Origin: Halobacteroidaceae bacterium | GTDB lineage: Bacteria > Bacillota > Halanaerobiia > B1SED10-174 | Length of the DNA: 64,000 bases | Assembly: GCA_003554585.1 (NCBI GenBank) | Contig: PWGV01000024.1 | Location: forward strand, 1 to 64,000 | Direction: 5' to 3' | Shown here: piece by piece, positions 30,072 to 39,206 of the stretch | How the letters are laid out: each line of letters opens with the position of its first letter | How positions within the stretch are numbered: position 1 is the stretch's first letter | Made by a program: the position numbers and the translations under genes | Notes under the pieces: model-generated | What the model was told of the DNA's origin: nothing | Databases searched by the model: none | The model's input: only the letters and a program-made list of their open reading frames with translations

Positions 30072-30112
30072 ACCCGCCCTGAATACATTCAGGGCGGGTT
30101 TATTTTTTCTAA
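30072..30112 (+). terminator. Intrinsic terminator downstream of ferritin gene
   Basis: ACCCGCCCTGAATacATTCAGGGCGGGT followed by TTATTTTTT. Confidence 0.85.
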
Positions 30113-30128
30113 TTTATTTCGGGAGAAA

Positions 30129-30545
30129 TTAATCGGGTTTTACCACGGGAAAACCTTCCCCTTCCCAGGCGATTATTCCTCCCAGGAGATTGTAAGCTTC
30201 CTTAAAACCAAGCTCTTCCATTATCCCCAAAGCCGTTGAACTCCTGTTCCCCGAACGGCAATAGACAAGGTAGATATTTCCGGTATCCAGCTGGGCAAGG
30301 CTCTTTCTGAAATCAGCTCCGTAAAAATCGAGATTAACTGCTCCCCCAAGATGTCCAGCTTCAAATTCTTCTGGAGTCCTTACATCAAGCAGGATAAAAT
30401 TTTCTTTTTCAGAATTTTTTTCCATCAGTTCCCAGGCCTCAGAAACCTCCAGATCCGCATTTTTAATTTCTTCCCCGGTATTCAAAATAAGAATTGCTGC
30501 AAATAGAAGTATCATCCCAATAGGTAAAATTATTCTTTTCTGCAA
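30129..30545 (-). CDS. Rhodanese-like domain protein with N-terminal TM/signal
   Basis: FILLDVRTPEEFEAGHLGGAVNLDF; YLVYCRSGNRSSTA. Confidence 0.93.
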   Translation of the reverse strand: MQKRIILPIGMILLFAAILILNTGEEIKNADLEVSEAWELMEKNSEKENFILLDVRTPEEFEAGHLGGAVNLDFYGADFRKSLAQLDTGNIYLVYCRSGNRSSTALGIMEELGFKEAYNLLGGIIAWEGEGFPVVKPD

Positions 30546-30688
30546 GGGTTATACCCCCTCTCTCTAAAACCCGGTATTGCGGTAGTTTTCCTGCTCTTTT
30601 ATTTTAATCTTTCCTTTCCTACCTGTCAACAGGGGAAGGAGCAAGAAAAACTTCCTCGAAGTAATTAAATTAAGATTATAAAGAAAGG

Positions 30689-31537
30689 ATGATCCCATTG
30701 CCCATGAATCGAGGCATGATCATGGCTTTAACTCCACTGGCTCTGGCTTCTATCTTTTTCTTTCGGCTTCCTGCTCTTTTGTTGTTATTAGTGAGTGTTG
30801 TGAGTGCAGTAATTGCCGAATATCTTTACTGCAAACTTACCGGGAAAAAAATCCCCTTAAAAGATTTAAGCGGGATAATTACCGGGCTTTTGCTGGGGCT
30901 ATCCCTTTCGCCTTCAACCCCTTTATACGCTGCTGCTGCAGGGAGTGTAGTGGGAATTGTTGTAGGTAAACAGCTTTTTGGTGGGTTCGGGCGTAATCTT
31001 TTAAACCCTGCCCTGACCGGAAGGCTTTTTATAGTATACGCTTTCCCCGGGGTATTTTCTCCCTGGAAAACTCCTTTTGATTTAACAACCGCGGCAACCC
31101 CCTTAGGAGGGGAACCCGCGGGCTATATAGCTCTCTTTCTGGGGAATATACCCGGCAGCATAGGAGAAACATCGGCTCTTTTGCTCCTGCTGGGCGGAGG
31201 CTACCTGATATATAAGAAATACGCCAACTGGCGAATTCCTGTCAGCATTTTAGCAACAGTTTTTATAATTTCTCTACTTGCAGGGGAGAACCCATTTTTC
31301 CACATTCTTTCGGGAAGCCTTCTTTTGGGTTCCCTTTTCATGGCTACGGATCCTGTCACTTCCCCCAAAAGTCAACCCGGGCGATTTGTTTTCGGGGTTG
31401 GAATCGGTTTTATTGTAATGGCCATGCGGCTCTGGGGTTGGCTTCCTGAAGGCACAACCTTCGCAATCCTGGGAATGAACCTGGTTGTTCCCGCGATTGA
31501 TAAATACCTGAAAAAAACCAAACCCAAAAAAACTTAA
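30689..31537 (+). CDS. RnfD/NqrB-family membrane protein (stand-alone)
   Basis: RnfD-like TM pattern; GGFGRNLLNPALTGRLFIVYAFP; DLTTAATPLGGEPAGY; SLFMATDPVTSPKSQPGRFVFGVGIGFIVMAMR. Confidence 0.85.
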   Translation: MIPLPMNRGMIMALTPLALASIFFFRLPALLLLLVSVVSAVIAEYLYCKLTGKKIPLKDLSGIITGLLLGLSLSPSTPLYAAAAGSVVGIVVGKQLFGGFGRNLLNPALTGRLFIVYAFPGVFSPWKTPFDLTTAATPLGGEPAGYIALFLGNIPGSIGETSALLLLLGGGYLIYKKYANWRIPVSILATVFIISLLAGENPFFHILSGSLLLGSLFMATDPVTSPKSQPGRFVFGVGIGFIVMAMRLWGWLPEGTTFAILGMNLVVPAIDKYLKKTKPKKT

Positions 31538-32403
31538 ATTCCACCTTTTCTCATTTTGTTCCGGTAATAAGACCTTAAAATTATGGCAGCTCCATTTAAG
31601 AGGATTACCAGCAACAAAAGGACCAGTGCGGTTCCATAAGCAAGAGGCCGGACTCTTGAGATGGCATGGTGCTGGGTAGCAAGAATATATAGGTGGTAGG
31701 GTAAAGCCATAAACTGGCTGTGAATAGAATTCGGTAAAAATGGAAGGAAAAAGGCGGCTCCCGTAAATAATATGGGGGCCGTTTCTCCTGCTGCCCGAGC
31801 TAAACCAAGGATAGCCCCTGTTAGCATTCCCGGAAAAGCCTGGGGCAGGACAATACTCCTGATCATTTGCCAGGGAGATGCCCCCAGGGCAAGAGCCCCC
31901 TGCCGGAAACTCGCGGGAACTGTTTTCAAGGCTTCTTCACTGGCAGTAACTGTTACCGGAAGAGTAAGAATTCCCATGGTTAAACCTGCAGTCAGGAGAG
32001 AAGGACGCAAACCCATGTATTGAATGAAAAAAGCAACCCCAAAAAGCCCGAAGACAATAGAAGGAACTCCAGCAAGGTTGCGGAGAGCCATCCTGATGAT
32101 TCGGGTTAAGAAATTTTCCCTGGAGTATTCATTGAGAAAAATTGCAGCACCAACTCCAAGAGGAACGGAAACCAGAGTAGTTATAATAGTGAGATAAACT
32201 GTCCCAATAATTGCAGGAAATATCCCACCAGCAGTCATTCCATCCCTGGGCCTATCGGTAAGGAATTGCCAGTTAATTGAACCCACACCTTTACTAACAA
32301 TGTCAAAAATAATATAGAAAACAATGGCTATTACCAAGAGCATGGACATTCGGAAGAGAAAAAAACCTAATTTTTCATGCAGCTTCCCGTTAGTCACCCT
32401 CAT
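31534..32403 (-). CDS. pstA: Phosphate ABC transporter permease PstA
   Basis: GGIFPAIIGTVYLTIITTLVSVPLGVGAAIFLNEY; LGASPWQMIRSIVLPQAFPGMLTGAILGLARAAGETAPILFT. Confidence 0.95.
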   Translation of the reverse strand: MRVTNGKLHEKLGFFLFRMSMLLVIAIVFYIIFDIVSKGVGSINWQFLTDRPRDGMTAGGIFPAIIGTVYLTIITTLVSVPLGVGAAIFLNEYSRENFLTRIIRMALRNLAGVPSIVFGLFGVAFFIQYMGLRPSLLTAGLTMGILTLPVTVTASEEALKTVPASFRQGALALGASPWQMIRSIVLPQAFPGMLTGAILGLARAAGETAPILFTGAAFFLPFLPNSIHSQFMALPYHLYILATQHHAISRVRPLAYGTALVLLLLVILLNGAAIILRSYYRNKMRKGGI

Positions 32404-33293
32404 TTTTCCACCCCCTGGAACCGGTTAAGGATAATATCAGAGGTCAGGTTAACCAGGAAGGTCATGATAAAAAGGACAAGTCCAACAGCAAAAAGAGCAT
32501 AGTAATGCGTAGTATTAAAGGGCACCTCGCCGAGTTCAATGGCAATAACAGCAGTCATGGTCATTCCAGGATCTAAAAAAGAAGTGGGAAGCGAGAGAAC
32601 ATTACCCATAACCATCAAAACTGTCATCGTTTCCCCGATAGCTCTCCCCATGCCCAGCATAAACGCAGCAGCAATTCCAGATTTTGCTGCAGGAAGGATT
32701 ACCCTCCATAAAGTCTGCCAGGAGGTCGCCCCCAGGGCCAGGGAAGCATCTTCAAAGTTCTTGGGCATTGCGGTAATTGCGTCCTCAGTTAAAGAAATAA
32801 TTGTGGGTAAGGCCATAATTGCCAGAAGAATACTGCCGTTCAGAATATTAAGACCGTTGGAAAGATTAAAAACCCGGGCAATTATGGGATTTAAAACCAC
32901 CAGTCCGAAAAAACCAATAACAACTGAGGGAATTCCCGCAAGAATTTCGACTAACGGTTTCAAAATTTCCCGTTCCCAGGAAAAAGCCATTTTACCTAAA
33001 TAAGCAGCACAGGCAACTCCAATGGGAAAAGCCAGGGCAAGGGCCCCCCCTGTAACCATTAAAGTGCTGACTAGCATTGGCCGGATCCCAAAAATTGGTC
33101 CAAAGTAAGAGGTTGGGTTCCACTGATTATCTGTTAGTAACTTCAAAGGCCCCACTTCTTTAAAAAAGGGCCAGCTATTCTGCCAGAGCAGGCCAAGTAT
33201 TGCCAGAAGAAAAATAATAACTGCCACTCCATTTCCAGCAAAATAAAGGCCAATAGCCCTTTCTTTTAATCTCCTGTAATTCAAATTTCCCAC
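32400..33293 (-). CDS. pstC: Phosphate ABC transporter permease PstC
   Basis: LKPLVEILAGIPSVVIGFFGLVVL; LGATSWQTLWRVILPAAKSGIAAAFMLGMGRAIGETMTVLMVMGN. Confidence 0.95.
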   Translation of the reverse strand: MGNLNYRRLKERAIGLYFAGNGVAVIIFLLAILGLLWQNSWPFFKEVGPLKLLTDNQWNPTSYFGPIFGIRPMLVSTLMVTGGALALAFPIGVACAAYLGKMAFSWEREILKPLVEILAGIPSVVIGFFGLVVLNPIIARVFNLSNGLNILNGSILLAIMALPTIISLTEDAITAMPKNFEDASLALGATSWQTLWRVILPAAKSGIAAAFMLGMGRAIGETMTVLMVMGNVLSLPTSFLDPGMTMTAVIAIELGEVPFNTTHYYALFAVGLVLFIMTFLVNLTSDIILNRFQGVEK

Positions 33294-33370
33294 CTCCCAA
33301 AAAAACCTTCAACTTCCCGGGCCCGCCCCCACTGGGGCAGGCCTTTACAAAGTTCTTTTAATTTTGGTTT

Positions 33371-34258
33371 CTAGAAATTAGCTTTGTTCTGTTCACGATA
33401 CTCATCGGTAATGGGGAAAAAACCTTCCTGGATTACAATATTCTGCCCTTTTTCGGTCATAATAAATTCCAGATAGCCTTTAACATGGCCTTCCGGTTTC
33501 CCATCGGTGTAATGATAGAGTGGGCGAACTATGGGATAGAGACCCTGCATAATGTTTTCCAGTTCAAGGGGAGTTGTCGCTGGAGAATTTTCATCTGTTG
33601 CTACTTTCAAAACAGTTAGACCAGGAACAACCTCGCCGCCATCAACCGCATAGCCAATTCCGATATAACCAATTCCGGCCTGGTCGGCAAGAACACCTTC
33701 AACTATTTGGGCATTTCCGTTCATCATCTTTTTCTGGGGAGAATAATCACCTTTTACAACATTGGCCCGGAAATATACAAAGGTTCCGGAGTTACTCTGC
33801 CGACCGTATAGAGAAATTTCCTGGTCGTTTCCACCAACATCTTTCCAGTTAGTTATCTCGCCCCGGAAGATAGCACCGATTTCATCTATAGTTAATTCTT
33901 GAACCGGATTAGAAGAGTTTACTATAACTGCCAGGCCATCCTGGGCAAAAACGAAGGGTACTGGTTCAATCCCATTGTTCCGGGCCTGTTCAATCTCTGA
34001 TGCAGACATCGCACGGGATGAATTTGCAATATCGATCTGTTTGTTAATTAAAGCTGCAATCCCTGTTCCTGAACCTCCGCCGGTTACAGCAAAATACCTT
34101 CCTGGATTTTCGTCCATAAAAACTTCAGTCAACCTTTGGACCAGATTAACCTCGGTATCCGATCCCCGGATCTGGACCATATCGGCAGTAGCCTGCAAAG
34201 AACCAACCATTAGAAAAGCCAGCACCAACATGGAAGCCAAAACAAATGATCTGCGCAA
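33371..34258 (-). CDS. pstS: Phosphate-binding protein PstS family
   Basis: IRGSDTEVNLVQRLTEVF...VTGGGSGTGIAALINKQIDIANSSR. Confidence 0.93.
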   Translation of the reverse strand: MRRSFVLASMLVLAFLMVGSLQATADMVQIRGSDTEVNLVQRLTEVFMDENPGRYFAVTGGGSGTGIAALINKQIDIANSSRAMSASEIEQARNNGIEPVPFVFAQDGLAVIVNSSNPVQELTIDEIGAIFRGEITNWKDVGGNDQEISLYGRQSNSGTFVYFRANVVKGDYSPQKKMMNGNAQIVEGVLADQAGIGYIGIGYAVDGGEVVPGLTVLKVATDENSPATTPLELENIMQGLYPIVRPLYHYTDGKPEGHVKGYLEFIMTEKGQNIVIQEGFFPITDEYREQNKANF

Positions 34259-34422
34259 ATTAAAAACCCCCTTAGTTTTTTTACTTTCTGGTTACAGTTT
34301 AACCGGAAGTTGTAAGGGGAGTTTTATGCCTATGTTAAGTTTATGTTAAAGAAAAAATAAAGGAGAAAAAACGGATACCCGGAAATAATAAAAATAATTT
34401 ACCGGTACAAACAATAAAAGGA

Positions 34423-34458
34423 TCTACCGAAAGACAGTAGACCCTGAAGGGGTTTTTT
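34423..34458 (+). terminator. Orphan intrinsic terminator upstream of HPP-family gene
   Basis: TCTAC..GTAGA hairpin abutting ACCCtgaaGGGGT then TTTTTT; no upstream co-directional gene. Confidence 0.5.
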
Positions 34459-34535
34459 AAATGGTATTCTGGGACCCTTAACTGTAAAAAAACCTAAAGC
34501 AATATTTAATTCAATGCCTGCTGGCAAAGGGTTCT

Positions 34536-34994
34536 GTGTTTGTTCTTTTTTTACTTCTTGACCTCAATCAGCACTCAGCTATTCTCAGCACTCTCGGTGC
34601 TACAATATTTGTGGTATTTTCCCTGCCCCATTCTTTCTCTTCTCAGCCCCGCAGGATTCTGGGAGAATATTTCTGGGGAACAGTAATCGGAATCCTTGCC
34701 CATTACATAGTCCTGCTCCCCGGGACTTTTTCCTTTCCCGCAATCTTAATTGGCGCACTTGCAGCAGGAGTAACCCTTTTTTTCATGGCAGCAACCAATG
34801 CAGAGCATCCGCCTGCAGCAGGGCTTGCCGTTGGTTTGATTTTTAATCCCTGGGCGTTAGACCCCCTTTTTGTAATATGGGGAGCCATAATTTATCTTTC
34901 TATAATGCGATATGCGCTGGGGCACTGGTTGATTGATCTTACAGAAATCCCGAACCTTAAAAAGAAATTTTATAAGGAGAGAAAGAGTCCTTAG
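34536..34994 (+). CDS. HPP family membrane protein
   Basis: LGATIFVVFSLPHSFSSQPRRILGEYFWGTVIGILAHY; ATNAEHPPAAGLAVGLI. Confidence 0.8.
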   Translation: MFVLFLLLDLNQHSAILSTLGATIFVVFSLPHSFSSQPRRILGEYFWGTVIGILAHYIVLLPGTFSFPAILIGALAAGVTLFFMAATNAEHPPAAGLAVGLIFNPWALDPLFVIWGAIIYLSIMRYALGHWLIDLTEIPNLKKKFYKERKSP

Positions 34995-35853
34995 GAATAG
35001 CCATGCGGCAGGTAATAAGGGGATCCACAATCTGGCTAATCTGCAGGTCACAAAGCAGGCTCATCAACATCCCCACTTCATTGTTGGTCAGATTTGTTCT
35101 CTCTTTAAGGAAGGCATGGGTCCAGTCCATGGTAACTTTTGCCGCTTCCTCCAGGTTTTCCGCAGACCCAATAATGTAAAAATGGCTTTCTGTCTCCAGG
35201 ATAGGAGTGGGCAATTCTTTCCCCTTTAAAACATTTACCTTGACTGTTACTCTTCCCGCTACTTCAACCCCGCAGAAAAGTACCTCCCCATCCGCCTGCA
35301 GGGCATGTAAATCTCCCATGGAAAGCAGCCCCCCTTCCTGCCAGACCGGAAGGTAAAGCCTTGTTCCTTTTCTGATCTCTTTGGTATCCATGTTACCTCC
35401 ATGCGTTCCAGGGGTTCCACACGGTATTTTTTCCTCAGACGGCGCAACTCCGATCACTCCTACCATTGGTTTGATCGGAAATTTTAAATCCTTGTTGAAT
35501 TCTGCCCAGCCGTCTTTTATGGGGATAATCCGGGTTTCTGAACCATCGAGAAGGTGGGGAATGGCACCCATGTCAGCAACTGCAGTCATTACGCCGAATT
35601 CAGCAGTTTCAATATCCAAAATGTCCACTACCAGTACATCACCCTTTTCGGCTCCACCAACGGCAAGAGGCCCGGTAGCTGGATTTATTGTAGACCAGTC
35701 GGCACTTTCAAATAGTTGATCTTCCGTTTCAATCTGGTTGCTAAAACAATCCCTGGTCTCAAAAACAGCAACTGAACCCCGTTTCACAGTTTCTACAGGT
35801 TTATTGTCCGGAGAAAAAGAATAAATTGAATCGCTTGCTTTAATTTTTACCAT
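34957..35853 (-). CDS. Acetamidase/formamidase family protein
   Basis: NPATGPLAVGGAEKGDVLVVDILDIE; IPCGTPGTHGGNMDTKEIRKGTRLYLPVWQEGGLLSMGDLHALQADGEV. Confidence 0.93.
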   Translation of the reverse strand: MVKIKASDSIYSFSPDNKPVETVKRGSVAVFETRDCFSNQIETEDQLFESADWSTINPATGPLAVGGAEKGDVLVVDILDIETAEFGVMTAVADMGAIPHLLDGSETRIIPIKDGWAEFNKDLKFPIKPMVGVIGVAPSEEKIPCGTPGTHGGNMDTKEIRKGTRLYLPVWQEGGLLSMGDLHALQADGEVLFCGVEVAGRVTVKVNVLKGKELPTPILETESHFYIIGSAENLEEAAKVTMDWTHAFLKERTNLTNNEVGMLMSLLCDLQISQIVDPLITCRMAIPKDSFSPYKISF

Positions 35854-35938
35854 TGTTTCCCCATCCTTTCTTTTTTCTTTTATTAATCCTCAAGGCTTTT
35901 TTATTATATTCGGGGTTGGGTGCTTTTACCCTGCATTT

Positions 35939-37555
35939 TTGACTTCACTCGGGAAAGGAGGTTTTCCCATGAATCAACAGCCCTGGTGGCAAAAAGGAGT
36001 TATCTACCAGATTTATCCCCGTTCTTTTCTCGACACCACTCACAATGGCATTGGTGACCTGAAGGGAATTATTAGAAAACTCGATTACCTAAAAACACTT
36101 GGAATAGGAGGTGTCTGGCTCTGCCCTATCTTTCCTTCCCCCATGTACGATTTTGGCTACGACACTTCGGATTATTATGATATTGAACCCCTTTTTGGCT
36201 CCATGGAGACCTTCGAAGAATTACTTTTAAAAGCCCGGGAGAAAAAAATCCGCATTCTCCTGGACCTTGCTTTAAATCATTCCTCTCATCTCCATCCCTG
36301 GTTTGTTGAATCGTCTTCTTCCCGGAACGATCCCAAAGCAGACTGGTATATCTGGGCAGACCCCCGGCCCCTGAAAAGGCCGCCCAACAACTGGAAATCT
36401 GTTTTTGGTGGCCCTGCCTGGACCTGGTCGGAGCAAAGAAAACAATTTTATCTCCACTCTTTTCTCCCCGAACAGCCCGATTTAAACTGGCGTAATCCCG
36501 AAGTAAAAAAGCAGACCTTTAAAATCCTCCACTTCTGGCTGGAAAAAGGTGTGGACGGCTTCAGATTGGACGTGGTTGATTTTTATCTTAAAGATGAAAA
36601 ATTAAGGTCCAATCCTCTTCGCCTTGGCCGCCGCCCATATGAAATGCAAAAACACATTTATGATAAAAATCGTCCGGAAAATATAGAAATAATGAAAGAA
36701 ACCCGCGCCCTTTTAGACCACTACCCGGAAAAAATGGCCCTGGGAGAGGTTGCTGAAAGGAATACAAAAATTGCAGCCTCTTATTATGGCCCTGAAAATA
36801 ACGGTCTCCATTTAAATTTTAATTTCAACTTCCTGGAACAGCCCTGGAAAGCAGCAGCTTTCCAAAAAGCTATCGAAGAATGGGAAAACCTCCTCGGCCC
36901 TGAAAACTGGCCGGTGTATACCCTTTCCAATCACGACGTACCCCGGCATTTTTCCCGATATGGCAATTGTTTAGGGCGGGCAAGGGTTGCAGCGACCTTG
37001 CTTTTAACCCTGAGGGGAACCCCTGTCCTCTATTACGGGGAGGAAATTGGCATGCCTCAGGGTAAAATTCCCCGTTCCAGGATCCTCGACCCCGTTGGAA
37101 AGCGGTACTGGCCTTTTCATCCCGGGCGGGATGGTTCCCGAACTCCAATCCAGTGGACTGGTGACAGAAATTCTGGTTTCACCCCTTCCAATCCCTGGCT
37201 TCCCGTTAACCATGATTATAAAAGGGTTAATCTTGCAGCTCAAAAAAAGGATCCCAATTCTCTTTTCCACTTTTACCGGGGTTTAATAAATTTTCGTAAT
37301 AACTCCATGGCTCTGCAAAGAGGGGAAATTCAGTTCCTGGATCTTAAAAATCCCCAGATATTGGCTTTTAAACGCCAGGACCCAGTAGAAAGCCTTTTAA
37401 TCATCCTCAACTTTTCCTCCAGAAAACAACCCGTAGTTCTCCCCTCTGAATTTTCAGGGGCAAAGCTGGTTTTTTCCTGGAAAAAGGATAATATCGAAAT
37501 GCAAAAAAACCAGCTTAAACTTCCACCTAGTGGTCTGGGCATATTTAGGGAATAA
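35939..37555 (+). CDS. GH13 alpha-glucosidase (oligo-1,6-glucosidase-like)
   Basis: WWQKGVIYQIYPRSFLDT; GVDGFRLDVVDFY; LGEVAERN; LSNHDVPRHFSRYG; RTPIQWTGDRNSGFTP. Confidence 0.94.
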   Translation: MTSLGKGGFPMNQQPWWQKGVIYQIYPRSFLDTTHNGIGDLKGIIRKLDYLKTLGIGGVWLCPIFPSPMYDFGYDTSDYYDIEPLFGSMETFEELLLKAREKKIRILLDLALNHSSHLHPWFVESSSSRNDPKADWYIWADPRPLKRPPNNWKSVFGGPAWTWSEQRKQFYLHSFLPEQPDLNWRNPEVKKQTFKILHFWLEKGVDGFRLDVVDFYLKDEKLRSNPLRLGRRPYEMQKHIYDKNRPENIEIMKETRALLDHYPEKMALGEVAERNTKIAASYYGPENNGLHLNFNFNFLEQPWKAAAFQKAIEEWENLLGPENWPVYTLSNHDVPRHFSRYGNCLGRARVAATLLLTLRGTPVLYYGEEIGMPQGKIPRSRILDPVGKRYWPFHPGRDGSRTPIQWTGDRNSGFTPSNPWLPVNHDYKRVNLAAQKKDPNSLFHFYRGLINFRNNSMALQRGEIQFLDLKNPQILAFKRQDPVESLLIILNFSSRKQPVVLPSEFSGAKLVFSWKKDNIEMQKNQLKLPPSGLGIFRE

Positions 37556-37634
37556 TTCAAACCGGATTAAAGGGATTAGCATAAATAAGAAGAATTATTA
37601 ACTATAAACATAATAACAGAAGGAGGAGTTCGCT

Positions 37635-38150
37635 GTGAATATTGAAGAAGCCGTAAAGGGAGCCGTTAATTTTGAAAGAAAAGGTGTTTCTTTTTACATG
37701 GAACTTGCTTCTCAAACCGAAAACCGTCTGGGGCGTCGCCTTTTTTACACCCTGGCCAAGGAAGAAGTTGAACACATCCTGATAATTGATGATATTCGCC
37801 GAAAACTTGATCGTGGCGAGGAGCTGGGAAAAGCTCCTCTCATGAAAACTACAATTGAAGATCAAATGAAACAATTCTTCAGCGCCTTTAATGCTGAACA
37901 GTTGCAGGAGAAAAACGCAAGCAACCTTGACGGCTATGAATTGGCAATGGAAATAGAGAATAAAGGTTATGAAATGTATGATAAGTTTTTAAATGAAGCC
38001 GAGGATGAAAAAGCCAAAACCTTTTTCCAGAAAATGAAGGAAGAAGAGAAAAGGCATTTTGATGCTCTGCAGAATGTTTATTACTACCTTACCAGTCGCG
38101 ACCATTGGCATTCAGAAACCGAAAGTGAAGTATGGAACTGGATGGTTTAA
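37635..38150 (+). CDS. Ferritin-like/rubrerythrin family protein
   Basis: Repeated ExxH motifs: FERKGVSFYMELA...EEVEHILIID; EIENKGYEMYDKFL...EEEKRHFDALQN. Confidence 0.88.
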   Translation: MNIEEAVKGAVNFERKGVSFYMELASQTENRLGRRLFYTLAKEEVEHILIIDDIRRKLDRGEELGKAPLMKTTIEDQMKQFFSAFNAEQLQEKNASNLDGYELAMEIENKGYEMYDKFLNEAEDEKAKTFFQKMKEEEKRHFDALQNVYYYLTSRDHWHSETESEVWNWMV

Positions 38151-38178
38151 ACTCCGGATTTTTCCGGAGTTTTTTTTA
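38149..38178 (+). terminator. Intrinsic terminator
   Basis: AACTCCGGA-ttt-TCCGGAGTTTTTTTT. Confidence 0.85.
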
Positions 38179-38264
38179 CCAAAAAACCCTTTTTCTGCCC
38201 GGGAAAAAGCCTGTTAAATCCTTAAAAATCTCTATTTTCCTTGTCCTATAAAAACTATTAAAAT

Positions 38265-38565
38265 AAGATCTTTCTCGCCCCTCCTCGAAATTAATTTATG
38301 CCAATTGCTAAAAAGGTTTGGTAAATTGCGCGAAAGTTGTTCGTGGAGAAGGCTGGCTTTTGTTTGGAAAAATCCTGGTCCTGGGAAGCCTTTGCTCTAA
38401 AAAAATAACAGTTCAGCAGGGTAAAAGCCCAAAAAAGCTAGGGGTAATGATGAAAACATCTGCAGTCATTTCCCCCATTCGGCGGCGGAACAGTCTGGAG
38501 CTGCATGATAGCAACTCGAAAAGGTGGCTGGAAATAAAAGAGAGGGGCCTCTGCCCCTCTTTTTT
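38265..38565 (+). ncRNA. Candidate structured non-coding RNA or orphan leader (family unknown); boundaries approximate
   Basis: About 300 nt intergenic segment with nested hairpins (GAGAAGGCT...AGCCTTTGCTC; GGGTAATGATGaaaaCATCtgcaGTCATTTCCC; AGCaGGGtaaaaGCCCaaaaaAGCT) ending in AGAGGGGCctctGCCCCTCTTTTTT. Confidence 0.35.
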
Positions 38566-38566
38566 A
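38541..38566. terminator. Strong terminator shared with the convergent DJ-1 gene
   Basis: AGAGGGGCctctGCCCCTCT followed by TTTTT. Confidence 0.85.
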
Positions 38567-39079
38567 CTTTTCTAAAAATTTTATTATCTCCCGCATGAAA
38601 GCCGGAAGATCAGCCGGTGTGCGGGAAGAAATTATGTTATAGTCAACGACAACCTCTTCGTCAACGAAATCTGCCCCACCGTTTTTCAGGTCATCTTTAA
38701 TTGCTGCAAAAGAGGTCATTTGATGGCCGGATACTATATCAGCAGAAATCAAAACCCAGCCCCCGTGACAGATTGTTGCTACTAGTTTTTTCTGGTAATA
38801 AAGGTCCTGGACAAGTTTCAAAATATTTTCCTGCCTCCTGAGGCGATCGGGAGCCCAGCCTCCAGGAACAATTACCCCATCAACCTTGGAAATTTTAATG
38901 TCCTCTGGTTTGGCATCTACTTTTACTGCCATTCCCTTTTTCCCCATGTACTCTTCTTTATTTCCCACAACTGAAACCCGGACGCCCTCTTCTTTAAGCC
39001 GGAGCAAAGGATACCAAAGTTCGATATCTTCAAATTCCGCCTCAGCAAGAACTAAAACGTGTTTCCCCTGCAAACGCAT
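38564..39079 (-). CDS. DJ-1/PfpI family protein
   Basis: KHVLVLAEAEFEDIELWYPLLRLKEEG; GVIVPGGWAPDRLR; VATICHGGWVL. Confidence 0.92.
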   Translation of the reverse strand: MRLQGKHVLVLAEAEFEDIELWYPLLRLKEEGVRVSVVGNKEEYMGKKGMAVKVDAKPEDIKISKVDGVIVPGGWAPDRLRRQENILKLVQDLYYQKKLVATICHGGWVLISADIVSGHQMTSFAAIKDDLKNGGADFVDEEVVVDYNIISSRTPADLPAFMREIIKFLEK

Positions 39080-39206
39080 TTTAACCCTCCTTGAGAACTT
39101 TTATTGCTTTATTCGCATAAAAAAAGGAGATTCCTTCCTTCTGGCAAAAAAAGTGGAAAAAGCAAATGAGATGGTGTATCCTGATAATAGAAAGGGGGCT
39201 CATAAA

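Noticed and set aside
38265-38565. Considered tmRNA, RNase P RNA, SRP RNA, 6S RNA and cobalamin riboswitch
   Set aside because: Lacks the hallmark conserved sequences I know for each (e.g. GGAAGCAGC for SRP, GAGGAAAGUCC for RNase P, terminal TCCACCA for tmRNA)
38318-38575. 85-aa + strand ORF in the rubrerythrin/DJ-1 gap
   Set aside because: Runs through the terminator hairpin, no RBS and no protein-like composition; structured RNA is the better explanation
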